This document shows, in pieces, positions 1-7,125 of a stretch of DNA of 40,599 nt. The notes below the pieces were generated by a model. That model was given only the letters and a program-made list of their open reading frames with translations. It did not search any database and was not told the origin of the DNA. The translations under genes and the position numbers were made by a program. The stretch spans positions 1-40,599 of the forward strand of contig NZ_AWWI01000138.1 of assembly GCF_002760615.1 (NCBI RefSeq), written 5' to 3'. Origin of the DNA: Puniceibacterium antarcticum (lineage in GTDB: Bacteria > Pseudomonadota > Alphaproteobacteria > Rhodobacterales > Rhodobacteraceae). How positions within the stretch are numbered: position 1 is the stretch's first letter; every line of letters starts with the position of its first letter.

Positions 1-241
1 AGAATTTGGTCCAGTCGATTGCTCTGAACAGAAAAAACGCATTCTTCGCCGGATCGGACGAAGGCGGCATCGCATTCCTGATCGAGACAGCCAAGATCAA
101 TGGCGTGGAGCCTTTCGCCTATCTGAAATCTACGCTCGAAGCCATCGCGGCCGGACATCCGCAACAGCGCATCGACGAGTTGCTTCCCTGGAACTTTCAG
201 CCGTCAAGCTGAAACCCCAGTGCCGCCCAGACGACGCTTAC
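1..241 (+). mobile_element. IS66-family element, right (3') end
   Basis: The first 241 bases are the downstream end of an IS66-family insertion sequence whose remainder lies outside the window. Two things support this: the C-terminal part of an IS66 transposase (3-212), and the sequence CGCTTAC ending at 241, whose reverse complement GTAAGCG is the typical IS66 terminal motif. An 8-bp target duplication would start at 242 (CAACCTCT), but its partner is outside the window. The element ends about 80 bp before the stop of the neighbouring minus-strand gene and does not disrupt it. Confidence 0.75.
3..212 (+). pseudogene. IS66 transposase, C-terminal fragment (partial)
   Basis: The reading frame is open from the window edge to TGA at 210-212. 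It shows the end of the IS66 transposase: SIALNRKN, FAGSDEGG, LIETAKINGVEP and the terminal RIDELLPWNF. Compared with the usual form, about five residues appear to be missing between SDEGG and the LIET helix, where the family normally has a short W-containing segment, so this copy probably carries an in-frame deletion. The N-terminal part, including most of the catalytic domain, is not in the window. It may therefore be a remnant rather than a working transposase; the upstream sequence would decide. Confidence 0.7.
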
Positions 242-319
242 CAACCTCTCCACGGCTTTTTCTCTTTAGAACAGGCCCGCCGGTTGCTGATCTGCATGCC
301 GTGTAGAATGGCGCGGGGG

Positions 320-724
320 TCATTCCCACCAACGGTCTATGGTGGCGATATCCGTATCGGACCAACCGAAATGATGCGCCAGCTCGTGAACCATGACATG
401 CGTGACAAGGTCAGGCAGAGCGACATCGCCACGTTCGCGCCATTCTGCAAGGATCGGTCGGCGGAACAGCCAGATCGTATCGGGCCAAGGCGCGGGATCT
501 GCAAAGGATTTTTCCGTCATGGGGATGCCCTCGTAAAGGCCAGTCAATTCCATCGGGTCTTCGATTCCAAGGCCATCAAGGATGTCCTGCGGCGGTATCT
601 CCTCGATTCTGAGAACCACCTCCCGTGCGGCCTGCTGAAAGGTCGCCGGAAGCTGGTCGAGCGCGGTGAACGCCATCGCATGGAAAGCGTCAAGATCAGG
701 CGCGGTGTGTTCCGGGTTATACAT
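320..724 (-). CDS. Minimal zinc metallopeptidase family protein
   Basis: A 134-residue protein with a zincin-type active site near its C-terminus, HELAHHFGWSD (HExxH plus a third ligand candidate in HFGxSD). This layout, with an acidic N-terminal half followed by a short catalytic helix, matches the small 'metallopeptidase family' proteins common in alphaproteobacteria; their substrate is unknown. I chose the ATG at 724 because the protein then begins MYNPEHTAPDL, as relatives do. The frame stays open to an ATG at 844, but that extra 40-residue stretch looks non-conserved and would leave only 16 bp to the divergent gene at 861. The gene ends 78 bp from the IS66 end. There is no signal peptide, so it is probably cytoplasmic. 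Confidence 0.75.
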   Translation of the reverse strand: MYNPEHTAPDLDAFHAMAFTALDQLPATFQQAAREVVLRIEEIPPQDILDGLGIEDPMELTGLYEGIPMTEKSFADPAPWPDTIWLFRRPILAEWRERGDVALPDLVTHVMVHELAHHFGWSDTDIATIDRWWE

Positions 725-860
725 TCTCTGCATATGGAGGCAGCGCACGTCGGACAGAAGAGCGCGCGCGCGACTTATTCCGCCGATGATGTCGTTTCTG
801 GCGTGGCGCATTTGGCAGGATTGGCGCAGGACAGCGGTTTGCAAAGGCAGGAGAGCCGGG

Positions 861-1412
861 ATGATTGCTGTTCACAGCCGCGAGGCGGCCTTTTCAGAAG
901 TCGAGTGCGACCAGATCGTCGCGCTGGCGCGCGCATCGGAATCGAGTGACGCCAGACTGGTCGGGCAGCAGCGGGATCACAACCTGCGCCGTGCAGATCT
1001 GGTCTGGGTAGACGAACTGCCAGGAACAGCCTGGATCATGGATCGGATCATCGAGGTTGTCCGCGATGCGAACCGGGGTTTGTTTCAGTTCGATTTGAGC
1101 GATTTTGCGGAAAGCCCGCAGATCGCCCGCTATGGAGCCGAGCGCGAGGGGCATTTTGACTGGCATGCGGATATCGGTGACGGCGTCGTTGCTGCGCGGC
1201 GAAAGCTGACGATGGTCGTGCAGCTGTCGTCAGAGAAGGGCTATGAGGGCGGGGCTCTGGAAATAATGCCCTCGGCCAATGTGGTGTCTGCGGGACGGGT
1301 CCGTGGCACGGCGACGCTTTTCCCGGCGTTCCAGTTGCATCGCGTGACGCCGGTGACAAAAGGCGAGCGGCATTCCCTGACCGTATGGGCGCATGGGCCG
1401 GGATTTCGCTAA
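861..1412 (+). CDS. 2-oxoglutarate/Fe(II)-dependent dioxygenase (prolyl 4-hydroxylase/PKHD type)
   Basis: A 183-residue protein with the 2OG-Fe(II) oxygenase facial triad: HFDWHAD gives H-x-D, and the distal His lies in LHRVTPVTKG with the 2-oxoglutarate-binding Arg in ERHSLTVW. The order RYGAEREGHFDWHAD ... GGALEI ... FPAFQLHRVTPV is characteristic of PKHD-type hydroxylases. The substrate cannot be deduced; relatives hydroxylate protein prolines or are linked to iron uptake. The start at 861 is supported by AGGAG about 8 nt upstream; an upstream in-frame ATG at 666 overlaps the divergent metallopeptidase and is not credible. The 3' end overlaps the convergent ThpR-like gene by 4 bp. Confidence 0.8.
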   Translation: MIAVHSREAAFSEVECDQIVALARASESSDARLVGQQRDHNLRRADLVWVDELPGTAWIMDRIIEVVRDANRGLFQFDLSDFAESPQIARYGAEREGHFDWHADIGDGVVAARRKLTMVVQLSSEKGYEGGALEIMPSANVVSAGRVRGTATLFPAFQLHRVTPVTKGERHSLTVWAHGPGFR

Positions 1413-1945
1413 TGCGTCAGCGGGTAGCGGCACAGCTCATCATGCTCGGCACCAGTGATGTGCGGCCGCGAGCTGTAGAGCGCGAAACTGTGGATCGGGA
1501 TATCGGTCATTTTCAGCGACGACTCGCGCAGCAGGAACTTGGCCAGGCGGTCTTGCTGATCGGAATTGGTCTGCGCGGGCAGCTGGGCGAGCGTCACATG
1601 CGGGCGGAACCGCCGACGATCAAGCTGCAGGCCGATCCCGTGCAGCCGTGAGCGGATGCGTTTATGCAACTCCAGCAGCGCCGGTCCACCCTCTGCATTG
1701 ATCGCCAGCGACTGACCGCCGTAGCCATCCAAGCCATTCAAAGTCAGGCTGAAGCGCGTGGCGCGAAGCGATTCCAGCGTTTCGTGGATTTCTTCAAGCG
1801 TTTCCATCGGCTGTTCGTCGAGAAAGGCCAATGTCAGGTGCAGGTTTTCGGCCGGGACGTGGCGACCGAAGGGAAGTCGGTTTTGCAAGGCTTCGAGCAC
1901 GGCAATGTCGGAGTCGGGCAGGGGAAGGGCAATGAAGCAGCGCAT
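1409..1945 (-). CDS. thpR: RNA 2',3'-cyclic phosphodiesterase (LigT/ThpR family)
   Basis: A 178-residue 2H phosphoesterase. The two HxTx motifs are visible: HLTLAF around residue 41 and HVTLAQ around residue 115, separated by the usual ~75 residues, after the typical start MRCFIALPLP. Family members hydrolyse 2',3'-cyclic phosphate RNA ends to 2'-phosphomonoesters and can ligate tRNA halves in the reverse direction. The length is normal for the family (175-185). It is convergent with the dioxygenase gene, overlapping it by 4 bp at 1409-1412. There is nothing unusual in the catalytic residues. Confidence 0.88.
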   Translation of the reverse strand: MRCFIALPLPDSDIAVLEALQNRLPFGRHVPAENLHLTLAFLDEQPMETLEEIHETLESLRATRFSLTLNGLDGYGGQSLAINAEGGPALLELHKRIRSRLHGIGLQLDRRRFRPHVTLAQLPAQTNSDQQDRLAKFLLRESSLKMTDIPIHSFALYSSRPHITGAEHDELCRYPLTH

Positions 1946-2078
1946 CGATCGATTTGCCTAAGTCTGGGACCCAAGGATTGGCGTAAGAGCGGGCGGTTCG
2001 CAAGTCGGAAGGTGGTTAAAAATGCGGATACCACGTTTCGTAATTCTGAGACAGCAGGAAAACACTTGTTCAACCTGC

Positions 2079-2116
2079 CTTGCCAGGCAAGCACCTCAGG
2101 CGGTTAGAGCCGCCTG
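2079..2116. promoter_or_regulatory. Two adjacent inverted repeats upstream of the small ORF at 2119
   Basis: CTTGCC-A-GGCAAG (2079-2091) is a perfect 6-bp palindrome, followed at once by CAGGCGG-TTAGAG-CCGCCTG (2097-2116), a 7-bp hairpin ending two bases before the ATG at 2119. They could be an operator plus an RNA hairpin controlling the next gene. The position of the second hairpin over the expected ribosome-binding site would repress translation. Function is inference only. Confidence 0.3.
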
Positions 2117-2118
2117 GG

Positions 2119-2328
2119 ATGTCGAATGTCGTTTCAGATTCCGTGCTGGCGCGCGCTCTGACCATCCAGAAAGATCTTTCTGGCGCATCGCTTGCCGCCA
2201 AGATTCTGATCGCGCACCTGCGGTGGGAAGTGTCGGCAAACCCGTCAACGCTCGCCACGAAGGCGGCAGAGCTTCGGGCGTTTTTCGCCCAGAATGCTTT
2301 TGCCGCCAAAGACATTGCAGTACTTTAA
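2119..2328 (+). CDS. Small hypothetical protein, 69 aa
   Basis: I do not recognise this protein. It is alanine- and leucine-rich, probably all-helical, with no signal peptide or membrane segment (MSNVVSDSVLARALTIQKD ... AELRAFFAQNAFAAKDIAVL). The amino-acid pattern looks like a real folded protein rather than random translation, and it lies 18 bp before the pseudogene at 2347, suggesting a former operon. The start at 2119 has no clear Shine-Dalgarno sequence; a hairpin ends two bases before it. An upstream in-frame ATG at 2080 would give 82 residues. Confidence 0.45.
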   Translation: MSNVVSDSVLARALTIQKDLSGASLAAKILIAHLRWEVSANPSTLATKAAELRAFFAQNAFAAKDIAVL

Positions 2329-2346
2329 CAGGGAGAGTCTTGGACT

Positions 2347-3349
2347 ATGAAAAACAAGATGATGATTCGCCGAAACGACGACACTGATCGGCTCGGGTGG
2401 CGCTCTTCTGATGACCGACTCTGGAGAGGCGCTGCGCAAGCTGCCCAAAGGACGTTGGATCGGCGGAACCTCGGTTTATTTAGTGACCGAAAAGGGAGGG
2501 TGCGTGGATCGCGAGAACCTGTTCGTGACGGAAAGAGAGGGCATTACCGACTCGCGGATCGAACATCGTCTGCCCGAAGCTTTGCCCGAGCTTGGCAAGG
2601 ACCGTTTCGACAACGGCATGTCGATGATCCTGATCCCTGCGTTTTCCAAGGCACATGCGCAATTCGCCATTGATGGGGCCTGCCACACGGGTCTGTTCGA
2701 TCCGCCGCGGATGGGTTTGGTCACAGGCATGCAGCTCGACGATCTCGGTAAGGTTACTCCCAAGGTATTTGACGGCTGCAACGGCTCGGTACATGAGGAA
2801 GGTGCGATGCTGATGCATGTCTCCCTGCCTGCCGATCGCACAGCTGCGCTGTAAATCGTAAACCTCTTCGAACAGGACCCCGCAGGCGATCTGATCACTT
2901 TTGGCGCAGATGGGTCTTCCGCCAGCCCGGCGACGATTGACGGCAAGGTGACGAACATAGCGGCCTATCTGGTGCAAAAGGGCACCTAAACCCAGCTTCC
3001 GCTGGTTGCTGACTATGCCGGGGCAATGATCACCGTGTCCTTTCGGACCGTTGATGCTGCTGCGAAATAGGTCGATTTCTACGTCCCGGTGATCGAAGGT
3101 GTAAGCTATCGCATTGCAAAGTCGCCGGGCGATTACGACAGCGTCTTTGCTGCCTGTGCTGGCGGGGAAGACAATGCAAGCGCACTGTCCTGCAACTGCA
3201 TTCTCAACCATCTTTATGGCGCGCTTGAGGGCAAGAAGACCGACACTTACACCGGTCCCGCGACGTTTGGCGAGATTGCTTATGTTCTGTTGAAGCGGAC
3301 CATGGTTAAGCTGCATGTGGCCAATGTGGACGTCGCCGAGGTCGCATGA
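2347..3349 (+). pseudogene. Broken gene for a conserved ~330-aa protein of unknown function (possibly DUF6976)
   Basis: Frame 2 carries one continuous protein-like sequence from about 2366 to 3349, interrupted only by stops at 2852 (TAA), 2987 (TAA) and 3068 (TAG). Recognisable blocks on both sides of the stops are WIGGTSVYLVTEKGG, VTPKVFDG, NLFEQDPAGD, LVADYAGAM, LSCNCILNHLYGALEGKK and GPATFGEIAYVLL. These blocks resemble a family of cytosolic proteins of unknown function that I recall as DUF6976; that label is uncertain. The natural start appears to be the ATG at 2347, preceded by AGGGAGA, giving MKNKMM; a one-base gain near 2365 is then needed to enter the FAETTTLIGSGG frame. So there is one frameshift plus three nonsense mutations, with frame and composition otherwise intact: recent decay. 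Confidence 0.7.
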
Positions 3350-3461
3350 GTATTGTTCTGTGCGCAGTCCGGTTGTTCGGGCGGCGCGCAGATCCGCCAA
3401 ACCGGCGAACTGGACAAATCGGCCCCGGTGTGAAAGAGCATCGCCGTCCCAGGAGATGCCA

Positions 3462-4799
3462 ATGACCACGACCCGTTTTGCCCCATCACCCACAGGTTTC
3501 ATCCACGTCGGGAACCTGCGTACCGCATTGTTCAACTATCTGATCGCCCGCAAGGCTGGCGGGACCTTTATTCTGCGGATCGACGATACCGATCCCGAGA
3601 GATCCAAGCAGGAATATGTCGATTCGATCAAGCGGGATCTGGAATGGCTGGGCCTGACATGGGATCAGGAAGAGCGGCAGTCCGAGCGGCTGGACCGCTA
3701 CGCCGAAGCGGCTGATCAGCTGCGCGGCATGGGCCGGTTCTATGAGGCCTTCGAGACGCCGGTCGAACTGGACCTCAAGCGCAAGAAACAGCTGAACATG
3801 GGTAAGCCCCCGGTCTATGACCGTGCGGCGCTGGCCCTTTCTGATGCTGAAAAGGACGCGCTGCGGACAGACCGGGGTGCTGGCGTCTGGCGTTTCAGGC
3901 TGGATCAGGAACGCATCGAATGGACCGATGGGATTCTGGGAGATCTGTCAATTGATGCCGCCAGCCTTTCCGATCCGGTGCTGATCAAGGCCGATGGACA
4001 GAACCTATATACCATGGCGTCAGTTGTCGACGACACCGACATGGGCGTGACCCATGTGGTGCGCGGATCTGACCATGTGACCAATACGGCGACGCAGATT
4101 CAGATCATCCGCGCACTGGGTGGCACGCCGCCGTCCTTTGCACACCATTCATTGCTGACTGGTCCGCAGGGTGAGGGACTTTCCAAACGTCTGGGCTCGC
4201 TTGCCTTGCAGGATTTGCGCGCGCAGGGGATTGAACCCGAGGCGCTGCTGTCGCTGATGGCGCGACTGGGTTCGTCGCAGCCGGTGGAACTGCGCATGTC
4301 GCTGGAAGAGATTGCCGAAGGATTCGAACTGGAACAGTTCGGCGCGGCACCGACCAAGTTTGATGTGAACGATCTGTTGCCGCTGGTCGCGCGCAAGCTG
4401 CACGGCTTGCCGTTTGATGCGATCAAGGCGGATATCGCGGCCCTTGGTGTACCCGATGACAAGGCCGAACTGTTCTGGCAGGTCGCGCGCGAAAATATCA
4501 CTGTGCGCAGCGATCTGGCTGCATGGTGGACGATGTTTTCTGAAGGCGCTGAACCTGTTGTGGCTGATGAGGACCGCGATTTTATCGCTCAGGCAATGGC
4601 ATTGCTTCCCGACGGACCCTACGATCACGACACTTGGGGGCAGTGGACTGCTGCGGTGAAGGAAGCGACGGGCCGCAAGGGCAAAGGTCTGTTCATGCCG
4701 CTGCGTCTTGCCGTGACCGGTCAGCAACGTGGGCCGGAGATGGCTGATGTGCTGCCGCTGATGCAGGTGATCCGCGCGAAAAACCTCGCCCAAGGGTAA
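3462..4799 (+). CDS. gltX: Glutamyl-tRNA synthetase (GltX, second-type paralogue)
   Basis: A 445-residue class I aminoacyl-tRNA synthetase. The HIGH-type motif is in FAPSPTGFIHVGNLRTALFN at the N-terminus, followed by RIDDTDPERS and the KMSKS-equivalent GLSKRLGSL near residue 240; the C-terminal half is the anticodon-binding domain. It charges tRNA with glutamate. Many alphaproteobacteria carry two gltX genes, and the SKRLG loop in place of KLSKRHG is the form I associate with the second copy, which may favour tRNA-Gln for the GatCAB transamidation route; this is inference. The ATG at 3462 has AGGAG at 3451-3455. The gene is followed by a strong hairpin and a convergent gene. Confidence 0.9.
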   Translation: MTTTRFAPSPTGFIHVGNLRTALFNYLIARKAGGTFILRIDDTDPERSKQEYVDSIKRDLEWLGLTWDQEERQSERLDRYAEAADQLRGMGRFYEAFETPVELDLKRKKQLNMGKPPVYDRAALALSDAEKDALRTDRGAGVWRFRLDQERIEWTDGILGDLSIDAASLSDPVLIKADGQNLYTMASVVDDTDMGVTHVVRGSDHVTNTATQIQIIRALGGTPPSFAHHSLLTGPQGEGLSKRLGSLALQDLRAQGIEPEALLSLMARLGSSQPVELRMSLEEIAEGFELEQFGAAPTKFDVNDLLPLVARKLHGLPFDAIKADIAALGVPDDKAELFWQVARENITVRSDLAAWWTMFSEGAEPVVADEDRDFIAQAMALLPDGPYDHDTWGQWTAAVKEATGRKGKGLFMPLRLAVTGQQRGPEMADVLPLMQVIRAKNLAQG

Positions 4800-4825
4800 T
4801 CAACCGGCACTAGATGTTCCCTTTT

Positions 4826-4863
4826 GACTGCGCGCCGTTTTGTACCTCAATCGGCGCGCAGTC
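4826..4863. terminator. Bidirectional terminator-like hairpin between gltX and the DUF2254 gene
   Basis: A perfect 12-bp inverted repeat, GACTGCGCGCCG / CGGCGCGCAGTC, with a 14-nt loop sits in the 72-bp gap between two convergent genes. There is no long U-tract on either side, so intrinsic termination efficiency is uncertain. Confidence 0.55.
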
Positions 4864-4871
4864 AGAGCAAG

Positions 4872-6152
4872 TTAATCTCCTTCAGCGGGCGCGAGCCTGC
4901 GGATCTTGTCAAGATCTGTCTCGTTCGAAATTGCCTCTTCTGCATGGGTGCGGGCATAGGTGATCTCGGCCCTCGCAGCAGTGCCCATTGCCCCCGGTGC
5001 GGTGGCAAGCTCCTGCAGCGCATGAATGATTTGTCCCATCACCTCGACCCGTCCTGCTGCATCGCGGATGATCACGCCATAAGCGTCGTGGAGAAGGTCG
5101 CTGGCCGTGGTCGCAGGCAGGTGGATGCGGGGATAAAGCACTGGCTCTTCGTCATCCTGCGAATCCTGTTCGGCCGCGTCATGGGCGCCAAGGCTTTGAA
5201 TGTATTCCCAAAGCAGCTTTTTCAGTCTGTGCACCACGTCTATCGCGGTGCCCGGATCATTGACGCCGGGGGACATTGCGCGGGCGGCAATTTCGCTGAG
5301 CACGACAAGGCCAAAACGGCAATCCTGTTCCATCGTTCGTTCGCGCCCAAAGGTGATGTAGTCACAGATACTGTCGCACAACCCCTGATCGGCGCGGGAA
5401 ATATAGCCCATCGGCTGATCGCGCAGCACATATTTGCCCGGGCTGGCGGTGATCCAGAGCACACCGTCCTTTTCCATCAGCGCATCGTTGAGACGAGCGA
5501 GATCAATGAATTGCACATAGCCCGACTCAGCGGCGAAGACAGGGCGCGCACCGGGTGGCGGCGGGAGCATGTCGATGAGCCGATTGGCCCCAAGGTTGGG
5601 CGCGCTCGCGTTGGTCTGCAGGCTGATCTGGGCAGCATTTTCGACCTGCCGCAGCGTGTGATCCATGCTGCCAAGATGGCTGAGCAGGTCAATCCAGCGC
5701 AGGATTGCCGCGATAATCAGCACGATGGTGACGATGGTCAGGCCAAAGATCACCACGGCTGCGGTTTCACTGTAAAAGCCCGCGTTGAACATGACCAGCG
5801 CGGTCAGCGAAAACAGGAAACCGCTGACAAAGGTTGCCAGAACGGTCTGCGTCGTGCCGTCCTGCATCAGCACGCGATAGGCGCGCGGGGTGCCCTGGCT
5901 TGATGCGGATTGAAAGGCACTGACCATGACGCCCAGCGAAAAGGTGGTCACCGTCAGCAGCGATGAGGCGAGGATGTTCAGGATTGGCCGCACGGCATCG
6001 GCGCCAAAGCGTTCAGTCAGGGATTTGGGAATGAATCCGTCGAACAGCGGCGCAAAAAGCGCGGCAAGAACCGCAAGGGCAGCCATCAGCACCACCCGCA
6101 CGCCCAGCCGACGGGCAAAACGCAGCAAGAGCATCAGGCTCTTGGACAGCAT
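4872..6152 (-). CDS. DUF2254 family inner-membrane protein
   Basis: A 426-residue protein. The N-terminal third holds four predicted membrane helices (around residues 15-38, 62-85, 107-130 and 132-155), separated by the family's FSLGVMVSAFQSASSQ and PRAYRVLMQD segments; the rest is a soluble cytoplasmic domain. This matches DUF2254 predicted membrane proteins, whose function is unknown. The start codon overlaps the stop of the upstream gene (TGATG at 6150-6154), implying translational coupling with the gamma-glutamylcyclotransferase-like gene. The C-terminal domain includes ARAMSPGVNDPGTA, a conserved motif of the family. Its length is typical. Confidence 0.85.
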   Translation of the reverse strand: MLSKSLMLLLRFARRLGVRVVLMAALAVLAALFAPLFDGFIPKSLTERFGADAVRPILNILASSLLTVTTFSLGVMVSAFQSASSQGTPRAYRVLMQDGTTQTVLATFVSGFLFSLTALVMFNAGFYSETAAVVIFGLTIVTIVLIIAAILRWIDLLSHLGSMDHTLRQVENAAQISLQTNASAPNLGANRLIDMLPPPPGARPVFAAESGYVQFIDLARLNDALMEKDGVLWITASPGKYVLRDQPMGYISRADQGLCDSICDYITFGRERTMEQDCRFGLVVLSEIAARAMSPGVNDPGTAIDVVHRLKKLLWEYIQSLGAHDAAEQDSQDDEEPVLYPRIHLPATTASDLLHDAYGVIIRDAAGRVEVMGQIIHALQELATAPGAMGTAARAEITYARTHAEEAISNETDLDKIRRLAPAEGD

Positions 6153-6715
6153 CAGATCAGGATCCTGCTGCCCAGTGAGGTCAGCGCGCCGTCCACGTAG
6201 TCGCGTTCATCCGTGCTGAGACTTTGTGCTCGGGGATAGCGTGGGCTGGCGCGGTCATTCAGGATCGGCGCCTCCCAGCCGGTTGTTGTTGCCAGAAAAC
6301 GGTCGGCGCCGTCGCGGCCAAATTCAGTCAGATAGCCCTGCAGAACCACGTCAAGATAGCTGAGAAGGACAGGGTGATCCTCATCTGGCAGGTGGCGTGT
6401 GTGTTCCGGGATGGAATAGATCGCCACATCGGCATGGTCCCCAAGGTCATGGGTGACGCAGTCCGATGCAGGCAGGCGGTCATAATTCGTCTCGCGCAGG
6501 TCCAGTGCTGACCAGTCCTGATCTGGAACACCGGCAACAAGGCCCTCAATTTCGCAATCCGCGTCGGGAATCACTGTGAGGAACGCCGGTTCGCGGTCAG
6601 GCGTGCAACGCCAGGCACGTCGCCAGCCTTTGGCGCGGGCGGGAAAGGCGGGGTCATAGATATGCGTACGGCGGTTGACGAGGGAGCCGTAGCCAAAGAA
6701 GTATGCATTGCTCAT
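6152..6715 (-). CDS. Gamma-glutamylcyclotransferase-like (GGCT/AIG2 fold) protein
   Basis: A 187-residue protein starting MSNAYFFGYGSLVNRRTH. The YGSLVN motif is the substrate-binding loop of the AIG2/GGCT fold, and the Glu in the later REXXYDRL-type segment (LRETNYDRL) is the catalytic-acid candidate. Such enzymes release 5-oxoproline from gamma-glutamyl peptides, but many bacterial members are uncharacterised. I prefer the start at 6715 over an in-frame ATG at 6751, because the family begins just before the YGS motif; neither has a strong ribosome-binding site. It is the first gene of a two-gene operon with the DUF2254 gene. Its 5' side faces the glycine riboswitch region divergently. Confidence 0.8.
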   Translation of the reverse strand: MSNAYFFGYGSLVNRRTHIYDPAFPARAKGWRRAWRCTPDREPAFLTVIPDADCEIEGLVAGVPDQDWSALDLRETNYDRLPASDCVTHDLGDHADVAIYSIPEHTRHLPDEDHPVLLSYLDVVLQGYLTEFGRDGADRFLATTTGWEAPILNDRASPRYPRAQSLSTDERDYVDGALTSLGSRILI

Positions 6716-6883
6716 GGATGCATAACTGCGCGGGTGTCGGACGCTTGTCAAACAGGCTGTGGCGTTTCAGACATCGGCTTTGTCCGTTCTGCCCGGACCG
6801 GTGGCATCGCCTGAGATTGCTTTCAAAACCTTCTGGTGGGTGCTTGTGTCAACCTGGAGAGTCGTCTAGCTTGACCCACGTCA

Positions 6884-7034
6884 CGACGGGAGAACCGGAA
6901 ATTGCCGGTGCCGAAGGAGCAACCGCCCCGGAAACTCTCAGGCCCCAGGACCGTCGGGACATCGAAGACTCTGGAGAGAGGCGCGCCAGCCCGCGTCCGC
7001 CGAAGGGATAATGATCTCAGGCGACAGGACAGAG
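6884..7034 (+). ncRNA. Tandem glycine riboswitch (two aptamers)
   Basis: Two glycine-aptamer copies lie upstream of gcvT. Aptamer 1 (6884-6956) has P1 arms CGACGG / CCGTCG, the conserved GCCGAAGGAGCAA block at 6909-6921 and the GGAAACTCTCAGGC block at about 6930-6942. Aptamer 2 (6969-7034) has P1 arms CTCTG / CAGAG, GGAGAGAGGCG, CGCCGAAGG, and ATCTCAGGC followed by GACAGGACAGAG. This is the classical tandem gcvT-motif arrangement. In the known family, glycine binding generally switches on gcv expression. The glycine cleavage operon directly downstream fits exactly. Confidence 0.93.
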
Positions 7035-7125
7035 GGGGCGTTCCAGGTGCGGGGAGAGACCCCGTGCGGTGAATGCCCCAAGGTGCGGTCTATGCCGCCC
7101 CCGGGCCTGACAAGACGGGGGTTAT
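7034..7125 (+). promoter_or_regulatory. Riboswitch expression platform sequestering the gcvT ribosome-binding site
   Basis: Three mutually exclusive pairings are visible. GGGGGCG (7034-7040), which overlaps the end of aptamer 2 P1, is complementary to CGCCCCC (7096-7102). The same C-run can instead pair with GGGGG at 7117-7121, the only Shine-Dalgarno candidate before the gcvT ATG at 7126. GGGGCG/TTC near 7035 can also close on GAATGCCCC (7072-7080). This suggests translational control by freeing or hiding the GGGGG; no intrinsic terminator with a U-run is present. Confidence 0.55.
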
